From NCBI RefSeq assembly GCF_003351025.1, contig NZ_QPCG01000005.1:23931-87930 (forward strand): a stretch of DNA of 64,000 nt. The letters run 5' to 3'. How positions within the stretch are numbered: position 1 is the first letter of the stretch; the number at the start of each line of letters is the position of its first letter. The notes under the pieces are model-generated. The model had not been told where the DNA came from and did not search any database. It worked only from the letters and a program-made list of their open reading frames with translations. The DNA is from Mucilaginibacter endophyticus. Its GTDB lineage: Bacteria; Bacteroidota; Bacteroidia; Sphingobacteriales; Sphingobacteriaceae. Made by a program: the position numbers and the translations under genes. This document shows, one piece after another, positions 25,341-32,660 of the stretch.

Positions 25341-26114
25341 TTAAAAATTTCGCCTTACAACCTTATCAATAGCTATACCCCAAAACTTGCCTAAAGCTTC
25401 GGCTCCTTTTTTATTGGGATGCAGGTAGAATATGCCTTGCTTGCCATTTTCAGGAATCAGATCAGTAAGGTGATTTTTTTCAAAATAAGCGTAAGCCTTG
25501 GTATCGCCTACAAAAACATGTTTGGGATTTGCGGTAGCATATGTTTTTACAAGGCCATCTATCATTGGTACATAGCTTTGTAACCTGCTTAAGCCTTCCT
25601 GTAAATATTTTCCACCATTATAGGTGTTTGGACTATACCATACCGGGTGCTGAAAAATGATGATCGACTTTGGAAAATCGGCCAATAGTTTATCAACTAT
25701 GGTCTTTAAATTTTTTTGATAGTTATCGGGTGATACCGGCGCTCCATGTGGCCCCTGAATGGCGCTGTCATTCGTGCCCAGCTTTATTGAAAATATCAAT
25801 AACGCGTCTTTATCGGTAAAGTTGCTTGCCGCTTGCTCTACTTTAGTAAAAGTATCTGTGCCTGGCAAAAAATCAAGGGTGGTATAGCCGCTATGCCCCT
25901 GGTTGCTGAAATTTACCGCATCCAGGTTCTTCTGCTTTTGCAGATAAGCTACCGCGGTTGCGGGCGGGGCTTCGGTAGCTGCATCGGCGAGTTGAACACC
26001 CTGGGTTATACTGTTACCGATAAATACAATATTGAGCGCGTTCTTCTTATGCTGAGCCAACGCTATAGTTGAGGCCACGAACAACAAGGCGGCCACTAAC
26101 AGATACTTTTTCAT
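25341..26114 (-). CDS. Secreted SGNH/GDSL hydrolase
   Basis: A 257-residue protein with a signal peptide (about 1-20). Block I is IVFIGNSITQGVQ with the catalytic Ser, block III is KLGTNDSAIQG, and block V is FYLHPNKKGAEALG with the catalytic His (YLHP in place of the more usual DxxH). The family contains esterases, lipases and carbohydrate acetylesterases. It is encoded 23 bp downstream of an S9 peptidase on the same strand, so the two are probably in one unit. The exact substrate is unknown. Confidence 0.87.
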   Translation of the reverse strand: MKKYLLVAALLFVASTIALAQHKKNALNIVFIGNSITQGVQLADAATEAPPATAVAYLQKQKNLDAVNFSNQGHSGYTTLDFLPGTDTFTKVEQAASNFTDKDALLIFSIKLGTNDSAIQGPHGAPVSPDNYQKNLKTIVDKLLADFPKSIIIFQHPVWYSPNTYNGGKYLQEGLSRLQSYVPMIDGLVKTYATANPKHVFVGDTKAYAYFEKNHLTDLIPENGKQGIFYLHPNKKGAEALGKFWGIAIDKVVRRNF

Positions 26115-26137
26115 TTTACGTATTCAAAAATTTAATA

Positions 26138-28258
26138 CTACTGCCAATTAACACTCATGTTCCAGAACATAAATGCCCATTTATCAACCTGCCCGTTGAT
26201 GAGCTGGGCTGTACTTTGCCCGGCGCCGTGGCCTGCGTTGGTTTCAATGCGGATAAGTGTTGGTGCTGTGCCCTGCTGATACTCCTGCAGGCGGGCCGCA
26301 AATTTGAAGGAATGGGCCGATACTACACGGTCGTCATGATCGGCTGTGGTGATCATGGTTGCTGGGTAAATCCCGGGTTTAAGGGCGTGGTATGGCGAAT
26401 AGTTATATAGATATTTAAACATCTGCTCCGAATCTTCGGCAGTGCCGTAATCATAGCTCCAGCCCGCGCCGGCAGTAAATTTGTTATACCTGAGCATATC
26501 CAATACGCCTACTGCCGGGAACGCTACCTTAAACAGATCGGGGCGTTGGGTTAGCACAGCGCCGATGAGTAGCCCGCCGTTTGATCCTCCTGAAACAGCA
26601 AGGTAATCTTTAGAGGTATATTTATTTTTGATGAGATATTCGGCCGCGGCTATAAAATCATCAAATACATTCTGCTTTTTTTGTTTGATGCCTTTGCGGT
26701 GCCAAAGCTCCCCGTATTCGCCACCACCCCGCAAATTAGGAACAGCATAAATGCCGCCATGTTCAAGCAATATAATGTTTGAAGTACTGAACGCAGGAGT
26801 TAAACTAACGCCAAAGCCACCATAAGCATACAGTAAAGTAGGGTTTTGACCGTTAAGTTCAGTCCCTTTTTTATAGGTGATGATCATCGGAATTTTGGTT
26901 TTATCCTTTGATGTATAAAACACCTGCTTTGATTCATATTGTTCTGGATCAAACTTCGCCCCCGATTTTTTATAGATCACCGAAGCACCGGTTGCAATAT
27001 CCAGCTTAAAAATTGTTGGCGGATAGATGTAATTGGTAAAGGTATAATAAGTTACCTTTTCTTCTTTTTTTGTTCCAAAGCCCGAGGCCGAACCAATTGA
27101 GGGCAACTGAATGGTACGCTCAAGCTTGCCATCCATACTATATTGCTGTATCAGCGAGGTGGCGTCCTGCAGGTATGTGGCGAAAATTTTACCCCCGCCG
27201 GTAGTGGCGCTGAGTACATTTTTTGATTCGGGGATCAGGTTTTTCCAGTGGGTTATGCCAGGTTCGGCAGCATCAACAGTAACAATTTTAAAATTGGGTG
27301 AGTAGATATTTGTGAGGATATAAAGCTTGCTGCCCACATTATCTAACACGCTGTGCTGATTATCAAAATTGTTCACCACGTTTACGATCTGGCTGCCGGG
27401 CTTGCTTAAGTCCTGGATATAAAGCTCGTTGCCGGTTGTTGATGTAGCTGCCGTGATCACCAAAAAACGTTCATCTTCGGTAAGGTAAGCGCCTATGTAG
27501 CGGCGGGGAGTTTTATCGCCTCCAAATATCAATTTATCGGTACTTTGAGGCGTGCGCAGCTTATGGTAGTAAAGCTTATGAAACTGTGTCATGCCCGAAA
27601 GCTGGCTGCCTTCGGTTGGCTTGTCATAGCTGCTGTAGTAAAATCCATCGGTACCATGCCATGCAAGTCCGCTAAATTTTACATCTTTCAGCGTATCGCC
27701 AACTACACTTTTATCTTCGGTGTTAATAATTATAACCTTGCGCCAGTCCGATCCGCCTTCTGAGATCTGGTAGGCTGCTAACTCACCATTTTTGCTAAAC
27801 TCGATGCCTTGTAGTGAGGTTGTACCATCTGCGGAAAATTTATTAGGATCAAGAAAAACTTCAGGTGTACCGGTATCGCCTAACTGGCGGTATAATACGT
27901 TCTGGCTTTGCAGGCCATCGTTTTTATAAAAGTAAATGTATTTGCCTTCCTTAAAAGGAGCGCTATACTTTTCATAGTTCCATAAAAACTCCAGGCGTTT
28001 ATGAATTTCGGCCCGGTAAGGGATCTGGTCAAGATAGTTGAAGGTTACTTTATTTTCGTCCTGTACCCAGGCTTTGGTATCATCGGCATGGTCATGCTCC
28101 AACCAGCGGTATGGGTCGGGGACTTGGGTTCCGAAATAGGTATCAACAACGTCAACTTTTTTTGCTTTAGGATATGGGAGGGTTTTTATAGTCATTTGTG
28201 CGTGTGTATAGCTGCAAAATAAAACAGCTAACGATAATAAACAGAACGTTTTTGTCAT
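26138..28258 (-). CDS. Prolyl oligopeptidase family serine peptidase (S9A)
   Basis: A 706-residue protein with a signal peptide (about 1-20, HAQ). The N-terminal beta-propeller begins with the classical VVDTYFGTQVPDPYRWLEHDHADDTKAWVQDEN. The catalytic alpha/beta-hydrolase domain shows the nucleophile Ser in AVSGGSNGGLLIGAVLTQRPDLF, the Asp in TTADHDDRVVSAHSFKFAARLQ and the His in ETNAGHGAGQ. It cleaves short peptides on the C side of proline in the periplasm (family knowledge). It is upstream of the GDSL hydrolase gene. Confidence 0.96.
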   Translation of the reverse strand: MTKTFCLLSLAVLFCSYTHAQMTIKTLPYPKAKKVDVVDTYFGTQVPDPYRWLEHDHADDTKAWVQDENKVTFNYLDQIPYRAEIHKRLEFLWNYEKYSAPFKEGKYIYFYKNDGLQSQNVLYRQLGDTGTPEVFLDPNKFSADGTTSLQGIEFSKNGELAAYQISEGGSDWRKVIIINTEDKSVVGDTLKDVKFSGLAWHGTDGFYYSSYDKPTEGSQLSGMTQFHKLYYHKLRTPQSTDKLIFGGDKTPRRYIGAYLTEDERFLVITAATSTTGNELYIQDLSKPGSQIVNVVNNFDNQHSVLDNVGSKLYILTNIYSPNFKIVTVDAAEPGITHWKNLIPESKNVLSATTGGGKIFATYLQDATSLIQQYSMDGKLERTIQLPSIGSASGFGTKKEEKVTYYTFTNYIYPPTIFKLDIATGASVIYKKSGAKFDPEQYESKQVFYTSKDKTKIPMIITYKKGTELNGQNPTLLYAYGGFGVSLTPAFSTSNIILLEHGGIYAVPNLRGGGEYGELWHRKGIKQKKQNVFDDFIAAAEYLIKNKYTSKDYLAVSGGSNGGLLIGAVLTQRPDLFKVAFPAVGVLDMLRYNKFTAGAGWSYDYGTAEDSEQMFKYLYNYSPYHALKPGIYPATMITTADHDDRVVSAHSFKFAARLQEYQQGTAPTLIRIETNAGHGAGQSTAQLINGQVDKWAFMFWNMSVNWQ

Positions 28259-28528
28259 GATAGTTTAAATTACAGGCTACTAAAGATAGCTATTTAGGGC
28301 ATATCGCCGTAAGGTAATAACGCTTCAAAGGTTAAAAGTTGTTAATTTTGCCGCCGGTTGCTGTTTAATTGGCCGTGTCGGGCTATATTAGCGGCGTAAA
28401 AAAATAGCTTTAAATCAAGGGCAAGCAGTTAAAAGTTAACGCCTTAGTTTTTGCACCTGATAACTATTGTGATTTTTAGCCCGAAACGGTAGCCGGTAAT
28501 CACATAAGTATCAATAATAATGCGTTTT

Positions 28529-28557
28529 TTTGCACGTTTGCTTTGCAGCTAAGTTTG
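28529..28557 (+). promoter_or_regulatory. Consensus promoter of the beta-barrel gene
   Basis: TTTG (28529-28532), a 17-nt spacer and TAAGTTTG (28550-28557) match the Bacteroidota consensus. The start codon at 28600 is 42 bp downstream. The remainder of the 341-bp gap from 28259 shows no gene or obvious repeat. Confidence 0.65.
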
Positions 28558-28599
28558 CAAGGGCAAAACTTACAGTAATACAGTTACATAATAACAAAC

Positions 28600-29355
28600 A
28601 TGAAACAAACCCTTACTTTTTTTGCAGCAGGCCTTTTAATGCTGCTGGCCTTTACTTCAAAAGCTCAGGATACCAACGATAAAGATGATGAAACCAAGGT
28701 AAAACAAAAACCTTATGTGGGTTTAGGCATGGGTATTTCTTATCCATTCAGCAACTTCAAAAAAACAGATTACAGTAACAATAAATCGGGCTTTGCAAAC
28801 AGGGGCGTTACCTTTCAACTTGACGGAGCGGTTTACCTGAAACGCAATTTTGGTATCGGTTATACCTTTTCATACCAGGATCAGAGCAATTTTTCGTACG
28901 ATGATGATTTGATCTTATCACAAGGTTACACCACCGATTTTAAAGCCGACCAGGGAACAGTATCTGCAGATAAACGCTACCGTAGCTTTAACTTGTTGGT
29001 AGGTCCGCAATATACTTTTGTATGGCGCAGCTTATCATTTGATGTAAGAGCATCCGCAGGTGCTATAAAAAGCCAAACCTCACCAGAGTTAACTATAAGC
29101 GTTACCGGCGTGAGTGCTCAAACCGGGAGCATTATCCAGGAAAGCTCAAAAGGCTATGCTTTCGCGTATGGCGGCAGCGCGGCCATCAGGTTTGATATGG
29201 GTGCAGGCTGGGGTTTATCGCTTAAAGGTAACTACGTAAACTCACCGGGTTATGATGTAAAAACAACCGGTCGTACGCTTAACGTTGGTCGTTTGGTAAC
29301 CAAGCAGCCAATTACTGAAGGTCAGATCATATTCGGATTATACAAGGCATTTTAA
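28600..29355 (+). CDS. Outer-membrane beta-barrel protein
   Basis: A 251-residue protein with a signal peptide (MKQTLTFFAAGLLMLLAFTSKAQ). The mature part begins with an acidic linker and then shows alternating hydrophobic strands with aromatic ends (YVGLGMGISYPF, GVTFQLDGAVYLKRNFGIGYTFSYQ, SFNLLVGPQYTFVW, AIRFDMGAGWGLSLKGNYV) and a terminal aromatic Phe in GLYKAF, as in small outer-membrane barrels of the porin/OmpA-like beta-barrel group. No ligand can be predicted. It has its own promoter and terminator. Confidence 0.82.
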   Translation: MKQTLTFFAAGLLMLLAFTSKAQDTNDKDDETKVKQKPYVGLGMGISYPFSNFKKTDYSNNKSGFANRGVTFQLDGAVYLKRNFGIGYTFSYQDQSNFSYDDDLILSQGYTTDFKADQGTVSADKRYRSFNLLVGPQYTFVWRSLSFDVRASAGAIKSQTSPELTISVTGVSAQTGSIIQESSKGYAFAYGGSAAIRFDMGAGWGLSLKGNYVNSPGYDVKTTGRTLNVGRLVTKQPITEGQIIFGLYKAF

Positions 29356-29407
29356 TCGCTATAAAAGCTAAAAGCAGAATGCCTAAAGCTTAAGGCAGAT
29401 AAATAAA

Positions 29408-29441
29408 CAAAAAAGAGCAGATCATTGATCTGCTCTTTTTT
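29408..29441. terminator. Bidirectional terminator between convergent genes
   Basis: An 11-bp stem AGAGCAGATCA / TGATCTGCTCT flanked by A-rich and T-rich runs on both sides. It sits between the beta-barrel gene (plus) and the OB-fold gene (minus) and can stop transcription from either side. Confidence 0.88.
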
Positions 29442-29462
29442 GTTTTATAGTCATTTGAATAA

Positions 29463-29813
29463 TCAGTTAACCGTAATCTGTTCTGGCTTATCGGCCACAA
29501 TTTCGGGCTGACCTTTGAAAAACTCAAATGTGCCGGTAGCACATATGTGCTTTCCTTTTATGCTGGATAAATCGAGCTTGATCTGGCTGCCTTTTACAGC
29601 TATGGTATATTTTTGCCTTGGATAAGCCGCTCCCATATTTAGCAGGGTAAGCGTATCGCTCACCGCTTTGTACGAGTAAACGGTATCACATAGTGTGCCT
29701 ACTTTGCCTACGTTGTTCTTGAAATCGGCCATGGTAAAACCTTTAGATTGTTGTGCCGATGCTTTGCCGGCAAAAGCGACCAGGAGTAATGCCGGCAGTA
29801 ATAGTTTTTTCAT
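29463..29813 (-). CDS. Secreted small OB-fold-like protein
   Basis: A 116-residue protein with a signal peptide (MKKLLLPALLLVAFAGKASAQ). The mature part has strands VGKVGTLCDTVYSYKAV, TLLNMGAAYPRQKYTIAV and GKHICATGTFEFFKGQPEIVADKPEQITV. The last block (I.V.G....YKG.PEI....P.QI) is the closing pattern of periplasmic OB-fold domains. I recognise no specific family and no catalytic residues. It is followed by the convergent beta-barrel gene. Confidence 0.72.
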   Translation of the reverse strand: MKKLLLPALLLVAFAGKASAQQSKGFTMADFKNNVGKVGTLCDTVYSYKAVSDTLTLLNMGAAYPRQKYTIAVKGSQIKLDLSSIKGKHICATGTFEFFKGQPEIVADKPEQITVN

Positions 29814-29824
29814 TTTTTAATATA

Positions 29825-30067
29825 TCAGTGTTTTAATGATTGCTGGTCTTCATCTTTTTTATCCTCCTTCGGAGCGTATCCATCTTCAAAATTTAAGGTG
29901 AATGACGATTCGGCCGCGCGACTGGCCGCGTTTAATCCGGCTACATCCGGCTCGCTGTTGTCAATTATTTCGTTGCCGGTATCCTGGCCTTCGTTCTGCT
30001 CATACTCATTGCCTGGGTCTTTATCTTCCTGGGCATCATCAAGATTTGGATTTTCGGGGATTGCCAT
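29825..30067 (-). CDS. Small acidic hydrophilic protein, unknown
   Basis: An 80-residue protein from MAIPENPNLDDAQEDKDPGN at 30067 (the frame is open upstream to 30100). It is strongly acidic, lacks Cys and hydrophobic segments, and is probably disordered. A central AASRAAESSFTLNFEDGYAP stretch is the only part with some hydrophobic character. I do not recognise it. It lies 11 bp upstream of the OB-fold gene and may be cotranscribed with it. Confidence 0.62.
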   Translation of the reverse strand: MAIPENPNLDDAQEDKDPGNEYEQNEGQDTGNEIIDNSEPDVAGLNAASRAAESSFTLNFEDGYAPKEDKKDEDQQSLKH

Positions 30068-30145
30068 AATTTTAATGTTTAATGTATTGTGAATAACCAC
30101 TAAGATACGGTGTTGTTTGATGCTTATTGTGTAACAATCTTTATC

Positions 30146-30176
30146 TTTTCTGTTTGATGGTTAAAACGTATTTTTG
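30146..30176 (+). promoter_or_regulatory. Probable leaderless promoter of lpxH
   Basis: TTTT (30146-30149), a 19-nt spacer and TATTTTTG (30169-30176) give a near-consensus promoter. The lpxH ATG (30182) is 5 nt beyond the -7 box, where transcription is expected to start, so the mRNA may be leaderless. Confidence 0.55.
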
Positions 30177-30181
30177 CCGCT

Positions 30182-30940
30182 ATGCCGGTTCGCGACAAAC
30201 TCTATTTTGCTTCTGATTTCCATTTAGGTACAGGTACATATGCCTCAAGCCGTCAACGCGAAGATAAGATAGTGCGCTGGCTCGATAGTATTAAGCACGA
30301 TGCCGCAGAACTGTTCCTGGTGGGCGATGTTTTTGACTTTTGGTTTGAATACAAAACTGTAGTACCTAAAGGCTATATCCGTTTCCTGGGTAAGCTTGCC
30401 GAACTTACAGATGCCGGCGTTAAGCTTTCCCTGTTTAAGGGCAATCACGACATGTGGATGTTTGATTATTTTGTAGATGAGCTCGGCGCTACCATCATCA
30501 GCAATGAATTGAAAATTGAGCGCGGTGGCAAGAAGTTCTATATACATCATGGCGATGGGCTTGGTCCGGGTGATAGCTTTTATAAGTTTTTGAAAGGCTT
30601 TTTTAGGAGTGGATTTTGCCAGTGGCTGTTTGCCCGTATCCACCCAAATCTTGGCGTAGGTATAGCCAATAAATGGAGCCGTCACAGCCGCGATACCAAC
30701 CAAAAGAAAGATAACCCCAAACCCGGAGAGCAAGAATGGCTGGTAACCTTTTGCCGCGAAGAGCTTAAAACCAACTTTTACGATTACCTTGTTTTTGGGC
30801 ATCGCCATATTCCGCTCGATATTCAATTAACACCACAAAGCCGCTACATTAACCTTGGCGAATGGGTTACACAGTTTACCTATGCTGTTTTTGATGGCAA
30901 GGAACTGAAATTGGAATACTTTGAAAAAGCTGCTGAATAG
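30182..30940 (+). CDS. lpxH: UDP-2,3-diacylglucosamine diphosphatase-like metallophosphoesterase
   Basis: A 252-residue calcineurin-like phosphoesterase. Metal-binding motifs are intact: YFASDFHLGTG, LFLVGDVFDFWFEY, LFKGNHDMWMFDYF, YIHHGDGLGPGD and LVFGHRHIPLD. This arrangement, with DVFDFWFE and NHDMW, matches LpxH, which makes lipid X in lipid A synthesis. It acts at the cytoplasmic face of the inner membrane. It is a single-gene unit with its own promoter. Confidence 0.92.
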   Translation: MPVRDKLYFASDFHLGTGTYASSRQREDKIVRWLDSIKHDAAELFLVGDVFDFWFEYKTVVPKGYIRFLGKLAELTDAGVKLSLFKGNHDMWMFDYFVDELGATIISNELKIERGGKKFYIHHGDGLGPGDSFYKFLKGFFRSGFCQWLFARIHPNLGVGIANKWSRHSRDTNQKKDNPKPGEQEWLVTFCREELKTNFYDYLVFGHRHIPLDIQLTPQSRYINLGEWVTQFTYAVFDGKELKLEYFEKAAE

Positions 30941-30963
30941 TTTTAGGAGCGTTGAACGGTTCT

Positions 30964-31099
30964 ATTCATTGCCGTTGACTTTAGTCAACGGTTGAGAGAG
31001 CAAATAACCGGGCTTTAGCCCAACTCAGCGCGTGGCATTTTGGCTAAAGCCGTTTGCTTTTCATCATTATTCCGTTGACTAAAGTCAACGGCAATGAAT
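30964..31099. repeat. Nested palindromic repeat, family E, perfect 28-bp inverted arms
   Basis: The 28 bases at 30964-30991 are exactly inverted at 31072-31099. Each arm is itself a near-palindrome (GTTGACT / AGTCAAC), and a second inner pair (GGGCTTTAGCCC and TGGCTAAAGCC) lies between them. The element fills much of the 385-bp gap between lpxH and prfA; the rest holds the prfA promoter. Confidence 0.9.
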
Positions 31100-31195
31100 T
31101 CTGTGCGGTGATTAACTAATAGCATTTCGATAGTCACCAGTGTTTACCGATTGTAATAAGCTGATTGCAGTGCGGTCATGGAACGATACATTGCA

Positions 31196-31224
31196 TTTTC
31201 TTACAGAAAAAATGCGTACTTTTG
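31196..31224 (+). promoter_or_regulatory. Probable promoter of prfA
   Basis: TTTT (31196-31199), a 17-nt spacer and TACTTTTG (31217-31224). The -7 box fits the consensus and the upstream box has one mismatch. The leader to prfA would be about 95 nt. Confidence 0.45.
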
Positions 31225-31325
31225 TGCACTTTTTTGCAGTAAGTCTGTAAACCGCCCCGAAACATCAAAACTTTCATAAGCCGGTTCAATATCAAACAGT
31301 TTGGCTGCATCATTATTTATAACAT

Positions 31326-32399
31326 ATGTTAGATAAATTAGAACTGATACACGAGCGCTGGAAAAACGTTGAAGGTGAGCTGAGCAGTCCTGACGCCATG
31401 CAGGACATGAAGCGTTTTGCCCAGTTAAACAAAGAATATAAAGACCTTGCTAAAATTGTTGATGAGTATTTTATATACCGCAACATTATGAGCAATATCG
31501 ATACCAATAAGGAAATTCTGGCTACCGAAAAAGACGAGGAGTTTCGTGAGATGGCCAAGATGGAACTTGATGAATTACTTGCTCAACAGGAAGTAAAAGA
31601 AGAAGAGATCCGTCTGATGCTGATCCCTAAAGATCCGGAGGATTCTAAAAACGCTATCGTCGAGATTCGTGGTGGTACTGGTGGTGATGAGGCAGCCCTT
31701 TTTGCCGGCGACCTTTACCGTATGTACATGCGCTATTGCGAGAAACGCGGCTGGCGTACCGAACTGGTTGACTATACCGAAGGTACCAGCGGCGGTTACA
31801 AAGAGATTGTATTTAACGTAAACGCCGAAGACGCTTACGGAACACTAAAATATGAATCGGGCGTACACCGCGTACAACGTGTACCAGATACCGAAACACA
31901 GGGCAGGGTACATACTTCGGCAGCATCTGTAGTGGTGCTACCAGAAGTTGATGAGTTTGATATCGATCTGCAGGTAAGTGATATCCGTAAAGATTTGTTC
32001 TGTGCTTCAGGGCCGGGCGGTCAGTCGGTAAATACTACTTATTCGGCTGTGAGGTTAACCCACTTACCTACAGGTATTGTTGCCCAGTGCCAGGATCAGA
32101 AATCGCAATTAAAAAACTACGATAAGGCTTTACAGGTATTACGTTCGAGGGTTTACGAAATGGAGCTTCAAAAGCACCTGGAAGAAACATCTAAAAAACG
32201 TAAAACCATGGTATCAACCGGCGATAGATCGGCCAAGGTACGTACCTATAACTACCCACAAGGACGTTTAACCGAGCACCGTATTGGTTTAACCATTTAC
32301 AACCTGCCAGGTGTATTAAACGGCGATTTGCAGGAAATCCTTGAGTCACTTCAGTTTGCCGAAAACGCGGAGAAATTAAAAGAGGGCACGGTAGCATAA
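31326..32399 (+). CDS. prfA: Peptide chain release factor 1
   Basis: A 357-residue class I release factor that reads UAA and UAG. The GGQ motif is in FCASGPGGQSVNTTYSAVRLTHLPTG, the site of peptidyl-tRNA hydrolysis. The sequence GRVHTSAASVVVLPEVDE and the stop-codon reading region with HRVQRVPDTETQGRVHTS are typical of RF1 rather than RF2. No programmed frameshift is seen, as expected for RF1. It is followed by a strong terminator. Confidence 0.97.
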   Translation: MLDKLELIHERWKNVEGELSSPDAMQDMKRFAQLNKEYKDLAKIVDEYFIYRNIMSNIDTNKEILATEKDEEFREMAKMELDELLAQQEVKEEEIRLMLIPKDPEDSKNAIVEIRGGTGGDEAALFAGDLYRMYMRYCEKRGWRTELVDYTEGTSGGYKEIVFNVNAEDAYGTLKYESGVHRVQRVPDTETQGRVHTSAASVVVLPEVDEFDIDLQVSDIRKDLFCASGPGGQSVNTTYSAVRLTHLPTGIVAQCQDQKSQLKNYDKALQVLRSRVYEMELQKHLEETSKKRKTMVSTGDRSAKVRTYNYPQGRLTEHRIGLTIYNLPGVLNGDLQEILESLQFAENAEKLKEGTVA

Positions 32400-32412
32400 T
32401 TGACTATTAAAT

Positions 32413-32461
32413 AATATGAAAAAGGTCCCCAACCTCACCGGTTGGGGACCTTTTTCATATT
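32413..32461. terminator. Strong hairpin terminator after prfA
   Basis: A perfect 22-bp stem (32413-32434 with 32440-32461, loop of 5) with internal A and T runs around GGTCCCCAACC. It lies 14 bp past the prfA stop codon and, being symmetrical, can also act on the opposing tex transcript. Confidence 0.88.
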
Positions 32462-32551
32462 ATGAGGAATAAGTAACCTCTCTACCGCAGCATTGCGGAC
32501 GCTTAAATCCAGTGCCTCTGAAATCGAAATAACATTAAGCAAAGAAGGGGC

Positions 32552-32624
32552 TGTCACCCTGAGCCTGTCGAAGGGTCGTGCGCAAAGGCCCTACCCACCA
32601 TGCTTCGACAAGCTCAGCATGACA
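32552..32624. repeat. Palindromic repeat, family B
   Basis: A 73-bp element with ends TGTCACCCTGAGCCTGTCGA and TCGACAAGCTCAGCATGACA. A second copy with the same middle words (CGCGCA, GAGGCC/AAGGCC, CCATGCTTCGAC) is at 63819-63889. It lies between prfA and tex. Confidence 0.88.
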
Positions 32625-32660
32625 CCCATTTTTAATTATTGTTATTGGCCTGAACGTATT

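Noticed and set aside
26069..26410. Forward 113-residue frame opposite the S9 peptidase
   Set aside because: It is antisense to a well-supported gene and has no recognisable features.
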